A stretch of DNA of 64,000 bases from Bog-532 sp963828445 (GTDB lineage: Bacteria; Actinomycetota; Actinomycetes; Streptosporangiales; Streptosporangiaceae). The position numbers were made by a program, and so were the translations under genes. Where the stretch lies: assembly GCA_963828445.1 (NCBI GenBank), contig CAWHFP010000003.1:372001-436000 (forward strand), written 5' to 3'. Below the pieces are notes generated by a model, which saw only the letters and a list, made by a program, of their open reading frames with translations, did not search any database and was not told the origin of the DNA. Numbering within the stretch: the stretch's first letter is position 1; every line of letters begins with the position of its first letter. This document shows positions 26,297-34,857 of this stretch, piece after piece.

Positions 26297-27517
26297 ACTA
26301 CTCAATACGCCCGGGCTGAACGTGACCGGCAGGGTGAACAGGCCCCGCATCCACAGCGACGGCCGCCACTCCAGCGACGCGGCCGGGACCCCCAGCTCCA
26401 CGTCGGGGACCCGGTCGAGCAGGACCTCGACCGCGGTCCGGGCCATGACCTCGGCCAGCTCCGGGGCCGGGAACGGGCAGCCGTGCTCGCCGTGCCCGAA
26501 GGACATGTGGGCCCGGTTGCGGCCCGAGTCGGCGAACGAGCGCGGGTGCACCTGGGGGTCGATGTTGGCCGCGGCCAGGCCGAGGACCAGCAGGTCACCG
26601 CGGCGGATGCGCTGGCCGCCCAGCTCGCAGTCCTGGACCGCGAACCGGCCCACGAAGTTCTGGGTCGGGGTGTCCTTCCACAGCACCTCGTTCAGGGCCT
26701 GGTCGGCGCTGCTGCGGCCGCCCTGCAGGGTGAGCGAGAACTGGTCGTCGATCAGCATCAGCCGCAGCGTGTTGCCGATCCAGTTGGCCGTGGGCTGCTG
26801 GGCCGCGGCCATGACCACCAGCAGGTCGATGATGATCTCGTCGTCGGTCAGGCCGGCCGGGTGGGCGATCAGCCGCGACGGCACGTCCGGCCCGGGCTCG
26901 GCCCGCTTGGCCTGGACCAGGTCCTGGACCCGGGCGAAGTTCCGGGCGTGGGCGGCGTTGGCCTTCTCGGCCACGTCGAGCGAGTCGGCGATGTCCCGGA
27001 CCAGCTCGGCGGTCTCGCTGCCGGGGATGCCGAACAGCGCGGCCACCACCCGCATCGGGATCTGCTGGGCGTAGCCGGCGATCAGGTCGGCCTGGCCCGC
27101 GGCGGCGAACTGGTCGATCAGCGCGTCGCAGACCTGCTCGCAGACGGACCGGAGCACGGTGCGGTCGACCGCGTCGAGCGCGTCCCCGATGGCCCCGGCC
27201 CGGCGCTGGTGCTCGCCGCCCTCGGCGAACATCACCGACGGGGTCCAGCCCACGAACGGCATCAGCGGCCAGTCGGCCGGGACGTGGTCCCACTGGTTCC
27301 AGCGCCGCACGTCGCGGGCGAACATCTGCGGGTTGCTGGTGACCTGGTGCAGTTCGCGGTAGCCGAGCACGTACCAGGCGGGCACGTCGCCGTCGAGCAG
27401 GATCGGGGCCACGCCGCCGAACCGGGACCGCAGGGACCGGTACAGCTCGGCCCGGTCCCCGGCCAGCGCGGCGCCGTAGAAACGGACAGGCTCGGGGGGC
27501 GATGCGATGTCGGTCAC
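26288..27517 (-). CDS. cvnE: Conservon cytochrome P450 lacking the ExxR arginine
   Basis: A 409-residue P450 of the type found at the end of conservons. The heme loop is FGHGEHGCPFPAPELAE (Cys at about residue 352). The I-helix is unusual (VVMAAAQQPTANWIG, with no acid-Thr pair in the normal place). The K-helix reads EVLWKDTP, so Trp replaces the Arg of ExxR. CYP157C1 of S. coelicolor, also in a conservon, is a known precedent for ExxW. Such P450s may work as redox or signalling partners of the GTPase system rather than ordinary monooxygenases. The start overlaps the stop of the GTPase gene by 4 bases, so the five genes form one operon. Confidence 0.93.
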   Translation of the reverse strand: MTDIASPPEPVRFYGAALAGDRAELYRSLRSRFGGVAPILLDGDVPAWYVLGYRELHQVTSNPQMFARDVRRWNQWDHVPADWPLMPFVGWTPSVMFAEGGEHQRRAGAIGDALDAVDRTVLRSVCEQVCDALIDQFAAAGQADLIAGYAQQIPMRVVAALFGIPGSETAELVRDIADSLDVAEKANAAHARNFARVQDLVQAKRAEPGPDVPSRLIAHPAGLTDDEIIIDLLVVMAAAQQPTANWIGNTLRLMLIDDQFSLTLQGGRSSADQALNEVLWKDTPTQNFVGRFAVQDCELGGQRIRRGDLLVLGLAAANIDPQVHPRSFADSGRNRAHMSFGHGEHGCPFPAPELAEVMARTAVEVLLDRVPDVELGVPAASLEWRPSLWMRGLFTLPVTFSPGVLSSGA

Positions 27518-28128
27518 CGAACGGTCTCCTCGGACAGATGGGTGAGGTACTGGACCAGCGTGATCAGCACGGACTTGGCCGAGTTCCGCTGCCGGGCGTC
27601 GCAGTCGATGAGCGGCACGTCGCCGGGGAGCGAGAGCGCGTCCCGGACCTGGTCCAGCCCGGGCGGCGCCGGCTCGAACCGGTTGACCGCGACCACGAAC
27701 GGCATCTGGTGGTGCTCGAGCCGGTCAATCGCGTACCAGGAGTCGGCCAGCCGCCTGGTGTCGACCAGCACGACCGCGCCCAGGCTGCCCGCGAACAGCT
27801 GGTCCCACAGGTACCAGAACCGTTCCTGGCCCGGCGCGCCGAACAGGTACAGGACCCGCTGCTGATCGAGGGTGATGCGGCCGAAGTCGAACGCCACCGT
27901 GGTGGTGTGCTTGTCCCCGACCCGGCTGCCGTCGTCGACGCCGACGCTGGCCTCGGTCATGACCTCTTCGGTGCTCAGCGGGGCGATCTCGCTGACCGCG
28001 CCGACCATCGTGGTCTTGCCCACGCCGAACCCGCCGACGACGACGATCTTGAGCCCGTGGCTGGCCGTCCGGCGCAGCGGGCGGTAACGGCCCGGCGCCG
28101 GGGCCAGCTCAGAGCTTCTGGAGCCCAA
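27514..28128 (-). CDS. cvnD: Conservon small GTPase (MglA/Ras-like ATP/GTP-binding protein)
   Basis: A 204-residue Ras-like GTPase. The P-loop GGFGVGKTT is at about residues 32-40, the switch II-like LFGAPGQERFWYLWD near 93, and the base-recognition region VVAVNRFE (an NKxD equivalent with Arg) near 145. In conservons this protein cycles at the membrane together with the roadblock, DUF742 and sensor-ATPase partners, as a G-protein-like signalling complex. The start overlaps the 3' end of the DUF742 gene by 20 bases. Confidence 0.95.
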   Translation of the reverse strand: MGSRSSELAPAPGRYRPLRRTASHGLKIVVVGGFGVGKTTMVGAVSEIAPLSTEEVMTEASVGVDDGSRVGDKHTTTVAFDFGRITLDQQRVLYLFGAPGQERFWYLWDQLFAGSLGAVVLVDTRRLADSWYAIDRLEHHQMPFVVAVNRFEPAPPGLDQVRDALSLPGDVPLIDCDARQRNSAKSVLITLVQYLTHLSEETVR

Positions 28129-28471
28129 CGAGCACCTGCTTCAGCATGTCGTGGTCGGGCAGCTGGGCCCGCGCCGTCGTGGTGACCGGCGACCGCCGGA
28201 CCGTGATGCTGCCCTGGTCGAGCAGGTCGCGCAGCAGCACCTTGACCACGCTGACCGGCAGGCCGAGCACGGCCGAGACCTCGACCACGGCCATCGGGTT
28301 CCGGCACTGGCCCAGGATCTTCACGTGCTCGGACTGCATGCCCGGCACCGGGTCCCGCTCGGTCACGATCAGGGACACCAGGTCGAAGGGGTCGTCGTCG
28401 CCCAGGGTCCGGCCGCCGGTCACGGTGTAGAGCCGGTCCGGGTTCTCCTGGTCGACCGAGCGCGGGCTCAT
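28109..28471 (-). CDS. cvnC: Conservon DUF742 protein
   Basis: A 120-residue DUF742 protein: RLYTVTGGRTLGDD, LVSLIVTE, then a winged-helix-like block (EHVKILGQCRNPMAVVEVSAVLGLPVSVVKVLLRDLLDQGSI) and a C-terminal DHDMLKQVLVGLQKL. It is a component of the conservon signalling complex between sensor ATPase and GTPase. It overlaps the roadblock gene stop by 4 bases (ATGA) and the GTPase gene start by 20 bases. Confidence 0.95.
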   Translation of the reverse strand: MSPRSVDQENPDRLYTVTGGRTLGDDDPFDLVSLIVTERDPVPGMQSEHVKILGQCRNPMAVVEVSAVLGLPVSVVKVLLRDLLDQGSITVRRSPVTTTARAQLPDHDMLKQVLVGLQKL

Positions 28472-28902
28472 GGCGCCGGGTTCGGCCGCCGGTGCCGCGG
28501 TGCCGCGGTGAGGTAGCCGCCGATCTGCTCCACCAGCTCGTTCATGGTGTGGCCGATCAGCCCGACGTCGGCTTCGTCGTCGGCGATCACGGTCAGGTGA
28601 GCGCCCTCGCCGGCCGGGACGATCAGCAGCAGGCCACCGGGGAACTCCACCATGGACTGGCCGGAGCCCACCCCGGCCAGCCCGAACTCGGCCGACGCGC
28701 TGATGGCCAGGCTCTGGATGCCGGACGCGATCGCGGCCAGGTGGTCGGCCTGGTCGACGGTGAGCCCGGAGGTGAACGACAGCCGCAGGCCGTCCTTGGA
28801 CAGGACCAGCACGTGCCGGACGGCCGGGGTCTTGTCGCGCAGGCCTTCCAGCAGCCAGTCCACGTCGCGGTCGTTCATGGGAATCGAATCTGCGCTGGTC
28901 AT
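28468..28902 (-). CDS. cvnB: Conservon roadblock/LC7 protein
   Basis: A 144-residue roadblock/LC7 fold protein (DVDWLLEGLRDKTPAVRHVLVLSKDGLRLS, QADHLAAIASGIQSLA, LLLIVPAGEGAHLTVIADDEADVGLIGHTM). Roadblock proteins regulate nucleotide turnover of Ras-like GTPases, here CvnD. ATG 28902 was chosen because GAGG precedes it by 7 bases; a GTG at 28914 overlaps the stop codon of the sensor gene but has no ribosome site. Confidence 0.93.
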   Translation of the reverse strand: MTSADSIPMNDRDVDWLLEGLRDKTPAVRHVLVLSKDGLRLSFTSGLTVDQADHLAAIASGIQSLAISASAEFGLAGVGSGQSMVEFPGGLLLIVPAGEGAHLTVIADDEADVGLIGHTMNELVEQIGGYLTAAPRHRRPNPAP

Positions 28903-28910
28903 CGGGGTCC

Positions 28911-30551
28911 TCACTGCGATTCTGGGCCGGCCGGGGGCGGGGGCGTGGGGCCGCCGCGGTTCCGCTCCCCGGTCTGCCGGAAGGCGGCGAAGCGAGCCGA
29001 GCGGTCCACCGGGGCGGGAGCGCTGGACGGCGGGGGTCCCTGGGCCCGGGTGGCGGCGGCCAGGGTGGCCCCGCGGGGCCGTTTCGGCATATCCGGACCG
29101 GCGGCGGGCGCGGTCAGGACCGGCTCGGACCCGGGCCCGGCGGCAGGCACGGTCAGGACGGGCTCGGGCCCGGCGGCGGCCGGGGTCCGGTCCGGGCCGG
29201 GGTCGACCCGGAGCTGGGCCGGGCCGGGGTCGACCCGGGGCTGGGCGATCAGCTGGCGCGGGACCATGACCACCACCCCGCTGCCGCCGCGCGACGACGG
29301 CCGGAAGTTCACGGTCAGGCCGTAGCGGCGGCCCAGCCGGCCGACCACGGCCAGGCCCATCCGGGTGCCGGGCAGGGTGGTCAGGTCGAACGACTGCGAG
29401 ACCAGGTCCTCGGCCCGCTGGCGTTCGCGTTTGCGCATGCCCAGGCCGCTGTCCTCGATGGTGACGACCACGCCGACGTCCTCGTCCTCGACGTACACGT
29501 GGACCTCGGAGCCGTGCGCCGAGAACGCGGCCGCGTTGTCCATCAGCTCGGCCAGCGCGTGCATCACGCCTTCGGCGGCGTAGCCGGCCACCGCGGCCGC
29601 GCTGACCGAGTGGACCCGGATGCGCTGGTAGGCGTCGATGCGGCCCATGGCCCCGCGCAGGATGGACTCCATCGGGATCGGCTTGGTCCAGCGGCGGCCG
29701 GACCGGCCACCGGCCAGCAGCGCCACGCTGTCGGACAGCCGGCCCAGCTGGGACACCCGGTGGTCCAGTTCCATCAGGTCGGCGAACACCTGGCCGTCGC
29801 TGTGCCGGTTTTCCAGTTCCCGCAGCTCGGCCAGCATGCGCGTGGTCTGGGCCTGGATCCGGGCGGCGGCGCTGGCGCAGGCGGCCATGGCCGCGGCCCC
29901 GCGCCGTTCCGCGGCCGCGACCTCTTCGGCCACCGCGGTCAGCAGGCCGCGGACGGCGGCCTCGCCGGGGTCGGGGATCGCGGCCAGCGCGTCGCCGGCC
30001 GAGACGCCGTCATGCAGCTGGTCCAGGACCGCGGGCAGGCTCTGCCGGGACAGCTGGGTGACCGCGGCCTCCAGGCTGGCCCGGGCGGCCCGGTCATCGG
30101 CGGCCCGCTGCTCGGCCGCGCCGACCTCGTAGGCGACCTGGTCGAGCAGGGAACGGACCGCCGGGCTGGCCGGTTGCGGCATCCCGCCCACCGCCGCGTC
30201 GGCAGGCACGCCCCCGGCCAGCCGCCCGACCAGGGCGGGCACGGTCACCTCGGCGACCTCGGCCAGTTCGCGGCGGAGCCGGTCGGCGTCGGCTCCGGCC
30301 GCGCCGATCAGCCCGCGGATGCGGTGCGCGGTCTCGGCGTAGTAGGCCAGGCCGGCCAGGGCGACGGAGAGCACGGCCGCGACCGATCCGGCCCCCCAGG
30401 CCGTGGGGTGCCGCAGCGTGTCCGGGGCGTTCAGGACCGCCCACCAGACCCCGGCTCCGGTGGCGGCCAGGGCGGCCAGCAACACGAGCACGGCGTGCTG
30501 GGCGGCGGTGCGGTCGACGCGTGGCGGATCGGCCACGGCAGGTGCTGACAT
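28911..30551 (-). CDS. cvnA: Conservon sensor ATPase (histidine-kinase-like)
   Basis: A 546-residue membrane protein. Two transmembrane helices lie at about 20-45 and 55-75 (HAVLVLLAALAATGAGVWWA; GSVAAVLSVALAGLAYYAE). A long Ala-rich helical region with two internally similar segments follows, then a HATPase domain: N-box LAELMDNAAAFS (about 345), G1 IEDSGLGM and G2 GTRMGLAVVGRL. The dimerisation region lacks an obvious phosphorylatable His (LMELDHRVSQLGRL has one candidate). The C-terminal 130 residues are disordered, with a repeated EPVLTxPAAGP pattern. The ATG at 30551 was preferred to an earlier in-frame codon at 30620. It is the first gene of the conservon operon. Confidence 0.93.
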   Translation of the reverse strand: MSAPAVADPPRVDRTAAQHAVLVLLAALAATGAGVWWAVLNAPDTLRHPTAWGAGSVAAVLSVALAGLAYYAETAHRIRGLIGAAGADADRLRRELAEVAEVTVPALVGRLAGGVPADAAVGGMPQPASPAVRSLLDQVAYEVGAAEQRAADDRAARASLEAAVTQLSRQSLPAVLDQLHDGVSAGDALAAIPDPGEAAVRGLLTAVAEEVAAAERRGAAAMAACASAAARIQAQTTRMLAELRELENRHSDGQVFADLMELDHRVSQLGRLSDSVALLAGGRSGRRWTKPIPMESILRGAMGRIDAYQRIRVHSVSAAAVAGYAAEGVMHALAELMDNAAAFSAHGSEVHVYVEDEDVGVVVTIEDSGLGMRKRERQRAEDLVSQSFDLTTLPGTRMGLAVVGRLGRRYGLTVNFRPSSRGGSGVVVMVPRQLIAQPRVDPGPAQLRVDPGPDRTPAAAGPEPVLTVPAAGPGSEPVLTAPAAGPDMPKRPRGATLAAATRAQGPPPSSAPAPVDRSARFAAFRQTGERNRGGPTPPPPAGPESQ

Positions 30552-30620
30552 CGGTGCTGGTCCTCGCGGGCGGTGCGGGCAGGAACGGCCAGTTCGCGGC
30601 TCCGGCACGGCCGCGATCAC

Positions 30621-31298
30621 GCAGGCAGGAATTACACGAGCGTCAGGCCTGCCATCGGCGCAGCAAACAGCAGGTATTAGCGGCGGCGCAGGTTACCAAT
30701 TCAATGCGGAACCGCTGGCTAACCCGGGCGATTAGCACCTTGAGGACCATACCGGACAGGCCATTTCGTCGCAAGGACCAATGATTTTTATCGAAGGTTG
30801 CGATAACGGCTTACGGCGCTGACCGGGCCATTTACCGGTGCCGGACCGAAAAGAAAGCCGCGCCGCAGTGATCGGCCCGGGAAGGGCATCACGGGTTGTT
30901 ACCGAATTCGCCGGCGTCGGCCGGGAGTCGCGTTTCACCAGGTCGCAATCTGGGGGCAAACCAGGGCAAGCCCCGATAATTTCTGCCAATGAAGAACGTC
31001 TGACCACCAGCTTTGACACAGCGTGATGACGCCGCCGGGACGGCTCTGACCGCACCAGATAGCCGAGCCAAATGCCGAACGCGGCGATAACGGGCTGGTC
31101 AGGGCTGGATGACCTGGACGGATGGGCGCGAGGATGAGGCCGTCCGGGGTGCCCAGGGAAGCCTGAGCCCGGTGAGCAGTACGGCCCGTGGGGCACGGTC
31201 CGTGGAACGCCCGGCCGAAGGGTGGGACGCGGCGAAGAGACCTTCGATATAAGTATGGGAGCTGGCATCCTGGGAAGCTCAGCGGTAAGGGGGACGCC
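30621..31298. other. Non-coding divergent region, about 680 bases
   Basis: The gap between the conservon start and the endonuclease/phosphatase start is AT-richer than its surroundings, and no open frame has plausible coding features. It should contain the promoters of both divergent units. No clear -10/-35 pair or repeat was picked out. Confidence 0.5.
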
Positions 31299-32120
31299 AT
31301 GAGAGAGGACATCCCGCCGCGGTCGTACGGGCCGCTCATCGAGACCACCGTGCAGGTCGTGACCTGGAACGTCTGGGGACGGTACGGGCCGTGGGAGGAC
31401 CGGGAGGCCGCGATCGTGGCCACCCTGCGCGGCGCGGATCCGGACCTGGTGGTGCTCAGCGAGTCCTGGGCCAAGGACGGTGACAGCCAGTGCGCCCGGC
31501 TGGCGGGGCCGCTGGGTCTGCCCCACCACGCGTTCAGCGGGGTGACGGCCGAGGAGGACCCGGCCGCCCTTTCCGGGGTGGGCATCCTGTCGCGCTGGCC
31601 GATCCGGGCCCAGGCCGAGCTGGCCTTCGGCGGGGTTCGCGTCCAGTACGCCGAGGTGGCGGGTCCACGCGGCCCGATCCAGGTGTACGGGCTGGTCATG
31701 GACGCCTGGTGGTTCGACGAGAGCCAGGCCCGGCAGGACGCGGTCCGGAGCCTGCTGACCCACGTCGGCCAGCATCAGGACCCGCAGGTGCCGCTGGTCG
31801 TGGCCGGGGACTTCAACGCCGACCCGGACAGCGACGAGATCCGCATGGTGACCGGGCGGACGGCGGCGCCCGCGCCCGGGCTTTCGTTCTATGACGCCTG
31901 GGAGGTGGCCGGGACGGGGCCGGGCCACACCTGGTCCAACGCCAACCCGTGGGCGACCCAGTTGCTGTGGCCGGACCGCCGGATCGACTACATCTTCGCG
32001 GCCGCCCCGCGGCGCGGTGGCGCGGGCCACCCGCGGCAGGCCGCGCTGCTGGGGGTGGAGCCGGTCGGCCCGGTCCAGCCGTCCGACCATTACGGCGTGC
32101 AGGCCCGCCTGCGCTACTGA
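31299..32120 (+). CDS. Endonuclease/exonuclease/phosphatase family protein
   Basis: A 273-residue metal-dependent phosphoesterase of the EEP fold: VVTWNVWGRYGPWEDR (Asn ligand), DLVVLSESW (metal-binding Glu equivalent), VAGDFNADPDSDEIR (GDFN) and the C-terminal SDHYGVQARL (SDH) with RRIDYIF before it. All the usual catalytic blocks are present. The substrate may be nucleic acid, a sphingolipid or an inositol phosphate. There is no signal peptide. The ATG at 31299 follows AAGGGGG. Confidence 0.92.
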   Translation: MREDIPPRSYGPLIETTVQVVTWNVWGRYGPWEDREAAIVATLRGADPDLVVLSESWAKDGDSQCARLAGPLGLPHHAFSGVTAEEDPAALSGVGILSRWPIRAQAELAFGGVRVQYAEVAGPRGPIQVYGLVMDAWWFDESQARQDAVRSLLTHVGQHQDPQVPLVVAGDFNADPDSDEIRMVTGRTAAPAPGLSFYDAWEVAGTGPGHTWSNANPWATQLLWPDRRIDYIFAAAPRRGGAGHPRQAALLGVEPVGPVQPSDHYGVQARLRY

Positions 32121-32302
32121 CCAGCCGAAACTCGTCCGGTTTGGGTGATGGCCGGGTGACCCATGGGGACTTATGGTGCTGGAGTCAATACTTTCTGTAC
32201 CCGGTAGCCCGCGCCGGGCCCAGCCGAGAGAGAGCGCTGACCCGGCGGGCCGGCGAGGCCGGCCTTGGTTGGGCCGGACCGGCCCCGGCATAGAGTGCCG
32301 GT

Positions 32303-33079
32303 GTGGCTGAGGACGTGCGGCATTTCCAGGGGCGGGACGGGATCAAGCTGGCCTACCGGGAGACCGGGCAGGGGCGGACGCTGATCCTGATCCACGGGTT
32401 CACCGGCACCGGGCGGGTCAGCTGGATCGGGACCGGGTTCGCGGACCGGCTGGCCGACCGCGGGTACCGGGTGGTCATGCCGGACCTGCGCGGCCACGGG
32501 GAGAGCGCCCGGCCGCACGACCCCGCCGCCTATCCCCTTGATGTGCTGGCCGACGACGGGCTCGCGCTGATCGACGAGCTGGGGGTGGAGGAGTTCGACC
32601 TGGCCGGGTACTCGCTGGGGGGCCGGACCGTGGCCCGGCTGCTGGCCCGCGGGGCCAGGCCCGGCCGGGCCGTGATCGGCGGGCAGGGCTTCGAAGCGGT
32701 GGTGCACACCGAAGGCCGCGGCGGGCGGCTGCGGCGGGTCCTGACCGGCTTCGGCACGTTCGCGCCGGGGTCGCCGGAGCAGGCCATGGAGAACTGGATC
32801 ACGTCCAGCGGCGGCGACCCGGCGGCGCTGGTCCGGGTGCTCGACACCTTCGTCGGCACGCCGCCGGAGGTGCTGGCCACCATCGACGTGCCGACGCTGG
32901 TGCTGACCGGGGCGGGCGACGGGCACAACGACACGGCCCGGGCGCTGGCCGAAGCCCTCCCCCGCGGCCGCTACATGATGGTGCCGGGCGACCACCTGAC
33001 CGCGGTCGGGACCCCCGAGTTCGAGACCGCGATGATCAGCTTCCTGACCGGGCCGGAACCGGGACTGGCCGCCGGTTAG
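32303..33079 (+). CDS. Alpha/beta hydrolase
   Basis: A 258-residue cytosolic hydrolase: oxyanion-loop HGFTGTGRVSW, DLRGHGESARPHD, nucleophile elbow GYSLGGRTVARLL (Ser at about residue 108), an acid in TGAGDGHND and a catalytic His in VPGDHLTAV. It resembles the family of small lactonases and esterases. It starts at GTG 32303. The last bases overlap the end of the convergent bacterioferritin gene by 4 bases. Confidence 0.92.
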   Translation: MAEDVRHFQGRDGIKLAYRETGQGRTLILIHGFTGTGRVSWIGTGFADRLADRGYRVVMPDLRGHGESARPHDPAAYPLDVLADDGLALIDELGVEEFDLAGYSLGGRTVARLLARGARPGRAVIGGQGFEAVVHTEGRGGRLRRVLTGFGTFAPGSPEQAMENWITSSGGDPAALVRVLDTFVGTPPEVLATIDVPTLVLTGAGDGHNDTARALAEALPRGRYMMVPGDHLTAVGTPEFETAMISFLTGPEPGLAAG

Positions 33080-33555
33080 CCGGCGGGCTGCTCCACCAGC
33101 TGGGCCAGGTACAGCTGCTCGCCGAGCGTCTCGACCAGCTTGAGCTGGGTCTCCAGGTAGTCGATGTGCCCCTCTTCGTCGGCCAGGATGTCCTCGAAGA
33201 GCTTGGCGCTGGTGATGTCGGAGACGCTGCGCATGTACTCACCGCCGCGGCGGAGCCGGTCGACCGCCTCGACCTCGACGGCCATGTCCGACTCGAGCAT
33301 CTGCGTGATGGTCTGGCCGATACGCAGCGGGAACAGGCGCTGGTAGTTGGGCAGCCCGTCCAGGAACAGGATCCGCTCGGTGAGGATCTCGGCGTGCCGC
33401 ATCTCATCGATGGACTCGGCCTTGGTGTGCTGGGCCAGCTTCACCCAGCCGAAGTTCTCCTGCATCTTGGCGTGCAGGAAGTACTGGTTGATGGCCGTGA
33501 GTTCCGCGCTGAGCTGCTCGTTCAGGAACTCGATGACCTGCTTGTCGCCGCGCAT
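33076..33555 (-). CDS. bfr: Bacterioferritin
   Basis: A 159-residue iron-storage subunit that forms a 24-mer shell. Ferroxidase ligands are in place (Glu18, Glu51, His54, Glu94, and the Glu127/His130 pair of ADEEGHIDYLE). Met52 in SIDEMRHAE is the heme-bridging ligand, which marks it as a bacterioferritin rather than plain ferritin. The length is normal. It lies 54 bases downstream of the bacterioferritin-associated ferredoxin gene on the same strand, and both are behind an iron box. Confidence 0.97.
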   Translation of the reverse strand: MRGDKQVIEFLNEQLSAELTAINQYFLHAKMQENFGWVKLAQHTKAESIDEMRHAEILTERILFLDGLPNYQRLFPLRIGQTITQMLESDMAVEVEAVDRLRRGGEYMRSVSDITSAKLFEDILADEEGHIDYLETQLKLVETLGEQLYLAQLVEQPAG

Positions 33556-33609
33556 CCGCCCACCCTAGTGAATGAAGCCAACCCGGTCACGCTGATCAGG
33601 CCGCGCTGA

Positions 33610-33795
33610 TCAGGCGACGCGGAGGGCGGCCAGCGGGCAGCGGGCCTCGATCAGGCCCTCGATGCGGTCATGGCAGGTGCCGCAGCCGGTGCCGGCGTCG
33701 GTCGCGTCCGAGACCGCGTCCACGGTCTCCGCGCCCGCATCGATCGCCGCGTTGACCTCGTCGACGCTCACGGCGCAGCAGATGCACGCGAACAC
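33610..33795 (-). CDS. bfd: Bacterioferritin-associated ferredoxin
   Basis: A 61-residue [2Fe-2S] protein with Cys4, Cys6, Cys38 and Cys41 (FACICC, then GTGCGTCHDRI). It reduces the heme of bacterioferritin to release stored iron. It starts with GTG 33795 and lies directly upstream of bfr. A near-consensus DmdR/IdeR box lies 61-79 bases upstream, so transcription is expected to respond to iron. Confidence 0.95.
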   Translation of the reverse strand: MFACICCAVSVDEVNAAIDAGAETVDAVSDATDAGTGCGTCHDRIEGLIEARCPLAALRVA

Positions 33796-33855
33796 GCTGG
33801 GGCCCGATCCTTTCCATCGCGAGCCGCCGGCCCTTCCGGCCCCGGCGGTCGAAGC

Positions 33856-33874
33856 TATGGTTAGGCTAACCTAA
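33856..33874 (-). promoter_or_regulatory. DmdR/IdeR-type iron box upstream of bfd-bfr
   Basis: TATGGTTAGGCTAACCTAA matches the 19-base consensus TTAGGTTAGGCTAACCTAA at 17 positions. Its core GGTTAGGCTAACC is a near-perfect palindrome. It is placed where an iron-responsive DtxR-family repressor would control the bfd-bfr unit. Confidence 0.9.
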
Positions 33875-33914
33875 CTCTGGCTGGAGGGAAAGGGTTCGGG
33901 GAAAGGTCGGTCCG

Positions 33915-34796
33915 CTAGCGGGAGGGCGAGAGGTGGCCGGGCTGGACCTTGCGCCAGCGGGCCTCACAGCAGGAGAAGGCGCCGAACAGGACCAGCCCGA
34001 TGGCCACCACCAGCAGCAGCCACGGGCCCAGCGGGGTCCGGGCCAGGGCGCGCAGGGCCGAGTCGACTCCCTTGGCCCGCTGCGGCTGAAAGTCGGCGGC
34101 CGCGATGATGAGGAAGATCCCGGAGGTGACGAAGATGACGCCGCGGGCCACGCCGCCGATCCGGCCGATCCAGGTCACGACCTGCCGGGTGCGGGGGCTC
34201 ATGTCACCGGTGTTCATTTTCTTGAGGAACTTCGTGCGCGCGGCCGACCAGGCCATGGCCAGGCCGCTGGCCGCCAGGACCACGCCCACCACGATCACCG
34301 CGGCCCGGCCGCCGGGGTGGCGCATCGCGGTCGCGGTCAGGTCCACGGACTGCTGGTCACTGGACTTCGGCCCGCCGACGCCGATGGCGTACTTGAGCAC
34401 CCCGAAATCGATGAAGCCGTAGATCACCGCGCGGCCCAGGGAGGCGAGGCGGATGGTGGCCTTGTCTCCGTCGTCTTCGGCCGCGCCGAAAGCCGCCTCG
34501 GTCAGCCGCCACACGCACATCGCGGCGAAGCCGACGGCCAGCAGCCACAGCGCCACCTGACCGGCCGGGTTCCGGCCCAGCAGGTGCAGGGCCCCGGTCT
34601 GGTCGGCCTGCTGACCGGACTGACCGAACGCCACCTGGATGGCGATCCAGCCGATGATCAGGTACAGCACGCCCCGGGCGACCAGCCCGGCCCGCGCCAG
34701 CCAGCGCAGGGCCGGGCTGCTGGCGGCCTGGCGTCCCTTGGACCTGGTGGTGCGGCCAGCTTGTCGATCCTGGTGGCGTGCGGCCGGGAGGTTCAT
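33915..34796 (-). CDS. DUF1206 integral membrane protein
   Basis: A 293-residue protein with three repeats of two transmembrane helices (first pair ARGVLYLIIGWIAIQVAFG and VALWLLAVGFAAMCVWR; third pair GVIFVTSGIFLIIAAADF and LLLVVAIGLVLFGAFS). Each repeat begins with the DUF1206 pattern LARxGxVARGVxY. The N-terminus is basic and cytosolic. The function is unknown. Confidence 0.93.
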   Translation of the reverse strand: MNLPAARHQDRQAGRTTRSKGRQAASSPALRWLARAGLVARGVLYLIIGWIAIQVAFGQSGQQADQTGALHLLGRNPAGQVALWLLAVGFAAMCVWRLTEAAFGAAEDDGDKATIRLASLGRAVIYGFIDFGVLKYAIGVGGPKSSDQQSVDLTATAMRHPGGRAAVIVVGVVLAASGLAMAWSAARTKFLKKMNTGDMSPRTRQVVTWIGRIGGVARGVIFVTSGIFLIIAAADFQPQRAKGVDSALRALARTPLGPWLLLVVAIGLVLFGAFSCCEARWRKVQPGHLSPSR

Positions 34797-34857
34797 GCCG
34801 CCCCGAGTGCCCGGGAGGAAGAAACGTAAACGAAGTAGTAGCTACCGGGCTTGCTGG

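Noticed and set aside
30732..32291. A 519-residue minus-strand frame over the conservon leader and the EEP gene
   Set aside because: It is antisense to the firmly identified endonuclease/phosphatase gene and low-complexity elsewhere.
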